Shown here piece by piece: positions 54,713-64,000 of a stretch of DNA of 64,000 bases. The notes under the pieces were generated by a model. That model did not search any database. It was not told the origin of the DNA and saw only the letters and a program-made list of their open reading frames with translations. The stretch is from Nocardia albiluteola (lineage in GTDB: Bacteria > Actinomycetota > Actinomycetes > Mycobacteriales > Mycobacteriaceae), in NCBI RefSeq assembly GCF_018860155.1, contig NZ_JAHKNI010000027.1, forward strand, positions 1 through 64,000, written 5' to 3'. A program made the position numbers and the translations under genes. Numbering within the stretch: position 1 is the first letter of the stretch; each line of letters opens with the position of its first letter.

Positions 54713-54946
54713 CTAGCCGAACTTGATCTCCAGGCCAATGCCGAGGATCGCGATGACCCAGACCAGGCCGGTGAAGATGGTGATGCGGTCAAGGTTCTTC
54801 TCCACGACGGTCGATCCGGACAGGCTGGACTGCACGCCGCCGCCGAACAGGCTGGACAGGCCTCCGCCCTTCGCCCGGTGCAACAGCACCAGCAGCACCA
54901 GCAGCAGGCTGGTGATCACCAGGAGGATATCCAGGAACATGCGCAT
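54713..54946 (-). CDS. secG: Protein translocase subunit SecG
   Basis: A 77-residue SecG, the length of the mycobacterial protein. Two hydrophobic helices flank the conserved LLHRAKGGGLSSLFGGG and the loop SGSTVVEKNLDR. It supports SecYEG protein export. The ATG at 54946 is chosen from length and from TAAACT (54959-54954) eight bases upstream; the longer frame has no ribosome-binding site. Confidence 0.93.
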   Translation of the reverse strand: MRMFLDILLVITSLLLVLLVLLHRAKGGGLSSLFGGGVQSSLSGSTVVEKNLDRITIFTGLVWVIAILGIGLEIKFG

Positions 54947-54953
54947 GTCCGAT

Positions 54954-54959
54954 AGTTTA
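54954..54959 (-). promoter_or_regulatory. -10 hexamer of secG, leaderless arrangement
   Basis: TAAACT followed by seven bases and then the ATG at 54946. Confidence 0.45.
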
Positions 54960-55102
54960 TGCGTTACCTGGCGCAAAGCTCGCATCAGGTGATCGTGCGC
55001 GTCCGCCAACCGGGCGGCGACCCGCGGTCCACCGGTCGGGACTCCCTCGACGGGGCCGAAATCGCCCGGGCTCGGCTACCCGGCCGCAACGATGAGCACC
55101 GG

Positions 55103-55108
55103 TACCAT
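55103..55108 (+). promoter_or_regulatory. -10 hexamer of the META lipoprotein gene, leaderless arrangement
   Basis: TACCATCG occurs as upstream of ctaA. Seven bases separate it from the ATG at 55116, indicating leaderless initiation and deciding the start. Confidence 0.5.
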
Positions 55109-55115
55109 CGCTCGC

Positions 55116-55889
55116 ATGCCCGCACTGCTGCGATTGGTCCCCGTACTGGTCGCCGCCGGACTGGCCGCCGCCTGCTCCGGCCGGGCGACCACGGGGCCCG
55201 GGCCGACGCCGATGGGACACACCTACATCTCCACCGCCGTCACCGGCACCCAGATTCCCGGCGGTGGGCCACTCACGCTCACCTTCGCCGACGGGCGGGT
55301 ATCCGCCGATTCCGGCTGCAACACCAGCACCGGCCCCGTCTCGTTCGACGGCTCCGTGCTCCGGGTGTCGGGAATGGCGAGCACGATGATGGCCTGCGCA
55401 GCCGCCAAGTCCGGCGCGGATGCCTGGCAGACCGGGCTGCTGCAATCCGCACCGACCTGGAAGCTCAGCGGCAGCACCCTGACCCTCTCGGGCAACGGCA
55501 CCAGAGTGACGCTGACGGACAAGCAGGTCCTGCGGCCAGATCTCCCGCTCACCCGCACTACCTGGGTGGTGACGACCTTGCTGCGCCCGAGCGGCCAGGT
55601 CCGCTCACAGACCCTCGAGACCGCGCTCCCGACTCTCACGATCGCCCCCGACGGCCAGGTCTTCGGCAGCGCGGGCTGCAACCGGATGACCGGCACCGCC
55701 CAGATCGACGGTTCACAGGTGACATTCCAACTGGGCACGACCCGGATGGTGTGCGCGCCGGACGTCATGGACGTCGAACGGCAAGTCCTCGAGGCCCTGA
55801 ACGGCGCGACCGAGGCCACGGTCGATTCGGACACCCTCACCATCCGTAATTCGTCGAACAACACCGGACTCGTACTCCGCGCGGAGTGA
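55116..55889 (+). CDS. Lipoprotein with two META (HslJ-like) domains
   Basis: A 257-residue lipoprotein: signal peptide MPALLRLVPVLVAAGLAAAC with the lipobox Cys at residue 20. Two META domains follow, each with the characteristic SxGCNxxxG word (DSGCNTSTG and GSAGCNRMTG) and a later TxMxC word (TMMAC and TRMVC). META domains occur in envelope stress proteins such as HslJ; no enzymatic role is known. The start is set by the leaderless promoter. Confidence 0.85.
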   Translation: MPALLRLVPVLVAAGLAAACSGRATTGPGPTPMGHTYISTAVTGTQIPGGGPLTLTFADGRVSADSGCNTSTGPVSFDGSVLRVSGMASTMMACAAAKSGADAWQTGLLQSAPTWKLSGSTLTLSGNGTRVTLTDKQVLRPDLPLTRTTWVVTTLLRPSGQVRSQTLETALPTLTIAPDGQVFGSAGCNRMTGTAQIDGSQVTFQLGTTRMVCAPDVMDVERQVLEALNGATEATVDSDTLTIRNSSNNTGLVLRAE

Positions 55890-56039
55890 GCCGCGGCCGC
55901 GCTCAGCCACGCGGATCGAGCGCACCCGGATACAACCGCCCGCGCCAACCTCGAACCGGAACACCGGGAGGCGCCGGGCCCGCTCGAGCGCGCGGCAGAA
56001 ACGCCCACCCGGAGCCGCGGCGAGAGGCAGCATGGACAC

Positions 56040-58370
<2,331 letters not shown>

Positions 58371-58380
58371 GGTCGCACCG

Positions 58381-58497
58381 GTCACCGGGGCAGTGGCGTG
58401 CGAGGACAGCGTCGTCCCGCCGAGCCCGGCCACAGCCGCGGTCCTGTTGGACGACAACACCATCGAGACCGCCGCCACCAAACTTGTCGTGACGTAA
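58381..58497 (+). pseudogene. Diverged copy of the E1 gene 3' end
   Basis: Codons from 58399 read CEDSVVPPSPATAAVLL and then DDNTIETAATKLVVT, ending in TAA; the intact gene ends SEDSFVPLGPATAAVLL and then DDNTIETAATKLVAM. Differences include many synonymous ones (ACG/ACC, GCG/GCC, CTA/CTT, GTT/GTC). It lies 10 bp after the E1 stop, has no start of its own and is a stranded tail. Confidence 0.8.
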
Positions 58498-58619
58498 GCA
58501 CTCAGCTGGCGTCGTATGTGGCCCCCAGGAAGGACCGAATCGGTTCGTCGTCGGTCCACTCGGCCTCCATTCGAGGGCTGTGCGCCGATATGTCGCTCCC
58601 GACGGCGTCGGCTACTTCC

Positions 58620-59813
58620 TCAGCGCGGAACGAGAGTGGTGGGGAGTGCGGCGAACCCGCGATTGTTGGAGGAGTGGATGCGGCGCAGCCCGGCCTCATC
58701 CACCTCGAAATCGGCTGTGCGCGAGACGATCTCCTGCAGCGCGATGCGCAGCTCGAGCAGGCCCAGGTTGGCGCCGAGGCAGTGGTGGCGGCCGCTGCCG
58801 AAGACCAGGGTGTCGGCGGTGTCGCGGTCCAGATCGAACATCTCGGGACGGGCGAACACCTCCGGGTCGCGGTTGGCCGAACCGGTGACCAGCAGAATGC
58901 GCGCGCCGGCGGGAATCTCGACGCCGTGCAGCTCGGTCGGGGCGGTGGTGGTGCGCAGCATCGTCTGGCCCGTGGGGTCCCAGCGCATGGCCTCGTTGAT
59001 CCAGTCTTCGATGCGCGCGTCCGCCGGCCCCGGCCCCAGCGCGAGGCGGCGCTGGTCGGGATGCCGCCATGCGGCGTGCCACACGTTGCCCAGCGTCAGC
59101 ATCGCGGTCTCGATGCCCGCGCCGACCAGCAGGATCAACACGCCGACGATCTCCTCGGGGGTGAGCCGGTCGCCACCGTCGGCGGCGTCCAGCAGCCCTG
59201 ACAGCAGATCGTCGCCGCGGCGCTGTGCCCGCTCGATGGTGAGCTCGGTGTAGTAGCCCACCAGCGCGCCGACCGCCTGCATGGCCTCGGGCCGTAGGTC
59301 GGTCGACTCGTCCTCGGTGTACATAATCTCCATGCCGAGCTTGCGGACCATATCGCGATCGGCCTGCGGCACGCCCACGAGTTCGGAGATCACCTCCGTC
59401 GGAAACGGCCCGGCGAATTCGGACATCAGGTCGAAGCTGCCGCGCTCGAGCAGCGGTTCCAGCAGCCCGCGGGCGATCTCGCGCAGCCGCGGCTCGAGCG
59501 ACTGCACCCGATGCTGGGTGAACGCCCGCATCACCAGCCCGCGCAGCCGGGTGTGCTTGGGCGGATCCATCGCGACGAAGGAGAAGAACCGCTCCGCCTG
59601 CGGCCCCCAGAACGCCGGCTCCATCCGCATCCCGTTCGCGCTGGAGAACCGCTCGGAATCCCGCAATGCGGCCAGCACGTCGCCGTGCCGGGACAACGCC
59701 CAGAAGTCGTCCGTCTCGTTCCGGAACACCGGCGCCTGCTCACGCAGCCGCTCGTAGTACGGATACGGGTCACTGTGAACGTCGAAATCGTATGGGCTGT
59801 ACTGCAACTGCAT
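58620..59813 (-). CDS. Cytochrome P450
   Basis: A 397-residue soluble bacterial P450. The I-helix motif is LVGAGIETAM, the K-helix ExxR is NEAMRWD and the heme-binding loop is FGSGRHHCLG with the axial Cys at 345. All catalytic signatures are present, so it is likely functional; the substrate cannot be read. The ATG at 59813 follows GGAAGG at seven bases. No ferredoxin gene is adjacent. It is divergent from the methyltransferase. Confidence 0.93.
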   Translation of the reverse strand: MQLQYSPYDFDVHSDPYPYYERLREQAPVFRNETDDFWALSRHGDVLAALRDSERFSSANGMRMEPAFWGPQAERFFSFVAMDPPKHTRLRGLVMRAFTQHRVQSLEPRLREIARGLLEPLLERGSFDLMSEFAGPFPTEVISELVGVPQADRDMVRKLGMEIMYTEDESTDLRPEAMQAVGALVGYYTELTIERAQRRGDDLLSGLLDAADGGDRLTPEEIVGVLILLVGAGIETAMLTLGNVWHAAWRHPDQRRLALGPGPADARIEDWINEAMRWDPTGQTMLRTTTAPTELHGVEIPAGARILLVTGSANRDPEVFARPEMFDLDRDTADTLVFGSGRHHCLGANLGLLELRIALQEIVSRTADFEVDEAGLRRIHSSNNRGFAALPTTLVPR

Positions 59814-59888
59814 GACGAAGCCTTCCGGGTGTACCGGTTCACTAGCCGAGCTGACATGATCACAGTAGTCGACAGGAAAGAGGACGTC

Positions 59889-60701
59889 GTGGGCTCTGAA
59901 TTCGCACCGGACGGTATCGATGTCACTACTCCGCATCCGGCGCGTCGCTACGACTACTGGCTGGGTGGCGAGAACAACTACGAGGCCGACCGGGAATCGG
60001 CCGAGTTGGTCGCCGAGGCGTTCCCGACGATCCGCTTCGCGGCCCTGGAGAACCGCAAGTTCCTGCGCCGAGCGGTGACCCATCTGACCGAGGAGGCCGG
60101 CATCCGGCAGTTCCTCGACATCGGCGCGGGACTGCCCACGGCGGGCAATGTGCACGAGATCGCGCAGGGCATCGCGCCCGAATCGCGCATCGTCTACGTG
60201 GACAACGACCCGATCGTGCTGATCCACGCCCGGTCCCTCCTGGACAGCGCCCCCGAGGGCGCCACCGCCTACCTCGACGCCGACGCCCGCGACCCCGAGA
60301 AGATCCTGTCCCATCCCGACCTGCTGGCCACCCTGGATCTGAGCAAGCCGGTGGCGCTCATGCTGGTGGCGATCATGCATTTCTTCACCGACGACGATCG
60401 TCCCCACGAGCTGGTGCGGCGGTTGTGCAGCGCGCTGGCTCCGGGCAGCTACCTCGTCATGACCCACGCGACCAACGACCACCTCACCCAGGAGGATCTG
60501 ACCGAGACCCGAGAGGCCAACGAGCGCAGCGGAATTCCTTTCCAGCTGCGATCGACGGCCGAGTTCTCCCGCTTCTTCGACGGACTGGAACTGGTGCCGC
60601 CGGGGGTGACCTCCGTGATGACCTGGCGCCCGGAAACCTGGCGCGCCCACCCCCGCCCCGAGGCGGTCTCGATGCTCGCCGGGGTCGGGCGGATATCATG
60701 A
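59889..60701 (+). CDS. SAM-dependent methyltransferase of the DUF574 type
   Basis: A 270-residue protein of the actinobacterial family that starts with HPARRYDYWLGGENNYEADR and has the SAM motif FLDIGAGLPT, followed by VYVDNDPIVL and later MLVAIMHF. Members are common in Nocardia and Streptomyces and have few known substrates. The GTG at 59889 is chosen (GAGG at five bases); an ATG at 59856 is an alternative. Its stop overlaps the next gene's ATG. Confidence 0.85.
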   Translation: MGSEFAPDGIDVTTPHPARRYDYWLGGENNYEADRESAELVAEAFPTIRFAALENRKFLRRAVTHLTEEAGIRQFLDIGAGLPTAGNVHEIAQGIAPESRIVYVDNDPIVLIHARSLLDSAPEGATAYLDADARDPEKILSHPDLLATLDLSKPVALMLVAIMHFFTDDDRPHELVRRLCSALAPGSYLVMTHATNDHLTQEDLTETREANERSGIPFQLRSTAEFSRFFDGLELVPPGVTSVMTWRPETWRAHPRPEAVSMLAGVGRIS

Positions 60702-61711
60702 CAGTAATGCGAACGATTACCCGACGCGGATTCATCACGTCCGCATCCGCCGCCGCACTCGGTGTCACCGCGCTCTCGATGGCCACCGCGAACGCGAGCG
60801 CGCTGCCCCCGGAACGACGCGTCATCTACTCGTACGCGGGCGCTCAACCGCCGGCGGAACTGCTGACGCTCGCATCGAAGGGCCAGATCGGCGGCGTGAT
60901 CTTCTTCGCGGACAATATTTCGTCGGTGCAGCAGATCGCCGGGGTCGCCGCCGAGTTCCGCAAAGCGTCCCCGACTCCGCTGATCCTCACCGTCGACCAG
61001 GAGGGCGGCCAGGTCAATCGCCTGCCCGGTGGTCCCGCGCAATCCGCCAAGCAGGTCGGTGCCAGCGCCGACGTGTCGGCCGCGGCCCGCGATCAGGCGG
61101 CGACGGCCGCGCGGGTGCTCACCGCGGCCGGGATGAACACCAACCTCGCGCCGGTCGTCGACGTCTACCGCACTCCCGGGGACTTCACGGACCACTACGG
61201 GCGCAGCTTCTCGAACAATCCGTCCGTGGTGGCGACGTGTGCCGGCTCGTACATCAGCACCCTGCAGGGCAGCAAGGTGTCGGCGTGCGCCAAGCATTTT
61301 CCGGGTCTGGGCGCGGCGGGGACGAATGCGAATACCGATGAGGTCCCGGTGACGATCGATCGGCCCGCGAACGAGCTGACAAGCGTGGACATGTTCCCGT
61401 ATCAGCGGGCCATCCAGGCCGGTATCGCCCTGGTCATGCCGTCCTGGGCAAAGTATCCCGCCTTGGATCCGGCCAACCCGGCGGGCATGTCGACGATCAT
61501 CCTGCAGAATCACCTGCGCCAGCGACTCGGTTTCCGGGGGCTGATCATCAGCGATGCCCTCGAGGCGGGAGCCCTCGGCTCGTACGGATCCACCGGAAAT
61601 CGGGCCACCAGCGCGGACCGTGCGGGTGTGGATCTGCTGTGCTGCTCCTCGCGGAACATCGAGCAGGGCAAGGAGGCCACCCAGGCCCTGCGCCAAGCCG
61701 CACCGCGCTGA
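60698..61711 (+). CDS. Tat-exported glycoside hydrolase family 3 protein
   Basis: A 337-residue enzyme. The N-terminus has a twin-arginine signal (TRRGFITSASAAALG, cleavage near ASA). The GH3 TIM-barrel carries VDQEGGQVNRL, KHFPGLG and the nucleophile Asp in GLIISDALEAGAL. The loop that in NagZ holds the acid/base Asp-His pair reads NANTDEVPVTI here and lacks the histidine. It is likely a cell-wall beta-hexosaminidase-like enzyme, activity uncertain. The ATG overlaps the methyltransferase stop (ATGA), so the two are cotranslated. Confidence 0.83.
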   Translation: MTVMRTITRRGFITSASAAALGVTALSMATANASALPPERRVIYSYAGAQPPAELLTLASKGQIGGVIFFADNISSVQQIAGVAAEFRKASPTPLILTVDQEGGQVNRLPGGPAQSAKQVGASADVSAAARDQAATAARVLTAAGMNTNLAPVVDVYRTPGDFTDHYGRSFSNNPSVVATCAGSYISTLQGSKVSACAKHFPGLGAAGTNANTDEVPVTIDRPANELTSVDMFPYQRAIQAGIALVMPSWAKYPALDPANPAGMSTIILQNHLRQRLGFRGLIISDALEAGALGSYGSTGNRATSADRAGVDLLCCSSRNIEQGKEATQALRQAAPR

Positions 61712-61739
61712 GGCCCGCGCCGCCGGACAACGAGATCGA

Positions 61740-61764
61740 TCCCGGTCGCGCAGTGCGACCGGGA
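61740..61764. terminator. Bidirectional hairpin between the GH3 gene and tpiA
   Basis: TCCCGGTCGC and its perfect complement flank GCAGT (10-bp stem). It lies between convergent genes and can serve both; there is no long U-tract. Confidence 0.65.
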
Positions 61765-61789
61765 CCGACTTCTCTTGCGGGACAGCCGC

Positions 61790-62575
61790 TTACGGCAGCG
61801 GGCCGCCCGCGGCGATCGCCGACAGCGTGGCGAATTCGTCGCCCTTGAGGGACGCACCGCCGACCAGGGCGCCGTCGATATCGGTCTGCGCGACCAGCTC
61901 GCCGACGTTCTTGGCGTTCACCGAGCCGCCGTAGAGCACGCGCACGCCCGCGGCGACCTCCGCCCCGGCCAGCTCGATGAGCTCGCCGCGGATGACGCCG
62001 CACACCTCCTGCGCGTCGGCCGGGGTGGCCACGCGGCCCGTGCCGATCGCCCAGACCGGCTCGTAGGCGATGACGACCTTCGAGATTTCCTCCGCCGTCA
62101 GGCCCTTGAGCGATCCGCGCAGCTGCTCGAGGCAGTAGGGCACGTGCTCGCCGGCCTCGCGCACGCCCAGCCCCTCCCCGATGCAGACGATCGGGGTGAG
62201 GCCGTGCTTCAGCGCCTGCTTGGCCTTGGCCAGCACGGTCGCGTCGTCCTCATTGTGGTACTGCCGCCGCTCCGAATGCCCCACCACGACGAAGGTGCAG
62301 CCCAGCTTGGCCAGCATCGAGGCGCTGATCTCGCCGGTGTACGCACCCGACTCGTGCACCGAGACGTCCTGCGCGCCGAAGGTGACCAGCAGCCGATCGC
62401 CCTCGATGAGGGTCTGCACGCTGCGCAGGTCCACGAAGGGCGGGATCACCGTGACGTCGACCTTGTCGAAGTACTTGTCCGGCAGCGCGAACGCGATCTT
62501 CTGCACCAGGGCGATGGCCTCGAGGTGATTGAGGTTCATCTTCCAGTTGCCCGCGATGAGCGGTTTACGTGCCAC
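61790..62575 (-). CDS. tpiA: Triosephosphate isomerase
   Basis: A 261-residue glycolytic TIM barrel. The catalytic residues are Lys in AGNWKMN (K12), His in VVGHSERR (H100) and Glu in AYEPVWAIGTG (E172). It starts three bases after the pgk stop, in the gap-pgk-tpiA operon. Confidence 0.97.
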   Translation of the reverse strand: MARKPLIAGNWKMNLNHLEAIALVQKIAFALPDKYFDKVDVTVIPPFVDLRSVQTLIEGDRLLVTFGAQDVSVHESGAYTGEISASMLAKLGCTFVVVGHSERRQYHNEDDATVLAKAKQALKHGLTPIVCIGEGLGVREAGEHVPYCLEQLRGSLKGLTAEEISKVVIAYEPVWAIGTGRVATPADAQEVCGVIRGELIELAGAEVAAGVRVLYGGSVNAKNVGELVAQTDIDGALVGGASLKGDEFATLSAIAAGGPLP

Positions 62576-62578
62576 GGC

Positions 62579-63790
62579 TCAGTCCTCCAGTACCGCGATG
62601 CCCGGAAGTTCCTTGCCCTCCAGGTATTCCAGCGACGCGCCGCCGCCGGTGGAGATGTGCGAGAAACCGTTTTCGGGCAGGCCCAGCGTGCGGACCGCCG
62701 CGGCCGAATCGCCGCCGCCGACCACGGTGAACGCGCCCTTGCCGGTCGCGGTCACGATCGCCTCCGCGACGCCCCGGGTACCCGCGGCGAAGTTCTCGAA
62801 CTCGAACACGCCCATCGGGCCATTCCAGAACACCGTCTTCGCCTCGGTGAGCAGCGCCGCGAAGCGCCGCACCGACTTCGGGCCGATGTCCAGGCCCATC
62901 CAGCCGTCCGGAATCTCGTTCGCGGGCACGATCTTCGAATCCGCATCGGCCGAGAACCCGGACGCCGCAACGATGTCCACCGGCAGGTGGATCACGTCGG
63001 CGAAGCGGTCCAGCAGATCCTGGCAGGTGGCCACCATCTCCGGCTGCAGCAGCGACGTGCCCACCGGAAGGCCCTGCGCGGCAAGGAAGGTGAAGCACAT
63101 ACCGCCGCCGATGACCAGCGTGTCGACCTTCGGCGCCAGCGCCTCGATGACGGCCAGCTTGTCCGAGACCTTCGAGCCGCCGAGCACGACCGCGTACGGC
63201 CGCTCGGTGGCGGTGGTGAGCTTGCGCAGCACCTCGACCTCGGCCGCGACCAGGGTGCCCGCATAGTGCGGCAGCACCTCGGCCACGTCGTAGACCGAGG
63301 CCTGCTTGCGATGCACCACGCCGAAGCCGTCGGAGACGAACGCGCCGTCGTCGCCGACCAGTTCGACCAGCGCGCGGGCCAGCTTTGCGCGCTCGGCGTC
63401 GTCCTTGCTGGTCTCGCGGGGATCGAAGCGGATGTTCTCGAGCAGCATCACGTCGCCGTCGGTCAGGCCCTCCGACCGTGCCAGCGCGTCCTGGCCGACC
63501 ACGTCGCCGGCGAGCTGGACGTTGCGGCCCAGCTCCTCGGCGAGCCTGGCGGCGACCGGCGCCAGCGACAGCGCCGGATCCGGCTCGCCCTTGGGGCGGC
63601 CCAGATGCGCGGTCACGACCACCTTGGCGCCGGCCTCGGCCAGCGCCTTGATCGTCGGCGCCGAGGCGATGATACGGCCCGGGTCGGTGATGACGCCGTT
63701 GTCCAGGGGGACGTTCAGGTCGGAGCGCACCAGCACGCCCCGACCCTCGACACCCTCGTTCAGGAGATCCTGAAGTGTCTTAACCGTCAT
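62579..63790 (-). CDS. pgk: Phosphoglycerate kinase
   Basis: A 403-residue kinase that makes ATP from 1,3-bisphosphoglycerate. The N-terminal RSDLNVPLDNG and the C-terminal ATP-binding loop VGGGDSAAAV are present. The ATG at 63790 is chosen because MTVKTLQDLL is the family N-terminus; the longer frame is rejected. It lies five bases after the gap stop. Confidence 0.97.
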   Translation of the reverse strand: MTVKTLQDLLNEGVEGRGVLVRSDLNVPLDNGVITDPGRIIASAPTIKALAEAGAKVVVTAHLGRPKGEPDPALSLAPVAARLAEELGRNVQLAGDVVGQDALARSEGLTDGDVMLLENIRFDPRETSKDDAERAKLARALVELVGDDGAFVSDGFGVVHRKQASVYDVAEVLPHYAGTLVAAEVEVLRKLTTATERPYAVVLGGSKVSDKLAVIEALAPKVDTLVIGGGMCFTFLAAQGLPVGTSLLQPEMVATCQDLLDRFADVIHLPVDIVAASGFSADADSKIVPANEIPDGWMGLDIGPKSVRRFAALLTEAKTVFWNGPMGVFEFENFAAGTRGVAEAIVTATGKGAFTVVGGGDSAAAVRTLGLPENGFSHISTGGGASLEYLEGKELPGIAVLED

Positions 63791-63795
63791 GCCGA

Positions 63796-64000
<205 letters not shown>

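Overview
The window is GC-rich actinobacterial DNA, most likely from a Nocardia or close relative. The backbone gene order is, as I recall it, the mirror image of the Mycobacterium tuberculosis Rv1436-Rv1466 neighbourhood: sufT-U-S-C-D-B-R, mptB, an ABC exporter, ctaA, an Rv1455-like protein, qor, ctaB, tkt-tal-zwf-opcA-pgl, secG, tpiA-pgk-gap. No rRNA, complete tRNA, CRISPR array or insertion sequence was recognised.

Layout. 1-3406: the end of what looks like an integrated element, with a truncated NB-ARC/TPR protein, an orphan membrane protein and a 3' tRNA fragment (tRNA-Pro-like) that would be the distal attachment site. 4.0-7.8 kb: Ku, a GNAT acetyltransferase, an RDD membrane protein, a DUF2231 membrane protein and a secreted DUF4189 protein. 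7.9-14.3 kb: the SUF iron-sulfur operon with its repressor SufR. 14.5-18.0 kb: the mannosyltransferase MptB and an ABC exporter.

18-30.4 kb is an accessory block set between the ABC exporter and ctaA. It holds a probable guanidine-assimilation operon (permease, a 40-residue microprotein, two DUF1989 carboxyguanidine-deiminase-type subunits, a carboxyltransferase-only urea/guanidine carboxylase and allophanate hydrolase) beside a divergent TetR regulator, then two MFS transporters and a VOC protein. 30.4-40.1 kb: ctaA, an FmdB-type zinc ribbon, a methyltransferase, a secreted PheC-like protein, the Rv1455-like protein, qor, a TetR/flavin-monooxygenase pair, a membrane-anchored hypothetical protein and ctaB. 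40.5-47.2 kb: the pentose-phosphate operon.

47.3-61.7 kb is accessory apart from secG: an MCE lipoprotein, an epoxide hydrolase/SDR pair around a KstR-like operator, a large Upf1-like SF1 helicase, PnuC, a META lipoprotein, a fused alpha-keto-acid dehydrogenase E1, a cytochrome P450, a DUF574-type methyltransferase and a Tat-exported GH3 enzyme. The window ends in the glycolytic genes tpiA, pgk and a partial gap.

Main oddities. Three intact genes are each followed by a diverged copy of their own 3' end (18.1, 31.75 and 58.4 kb). The carboxylase lacks its biotin carboxylase and biotin carrier domains and carries degenerate repeats instead. A 40-codon gene is joined by ATGA overlaps at both ends. 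Many genes have a TANNNT hexamer placed exactly for leaderless transcription. All domain, motif and spacing statements come from reading the sequence; no database search was run.
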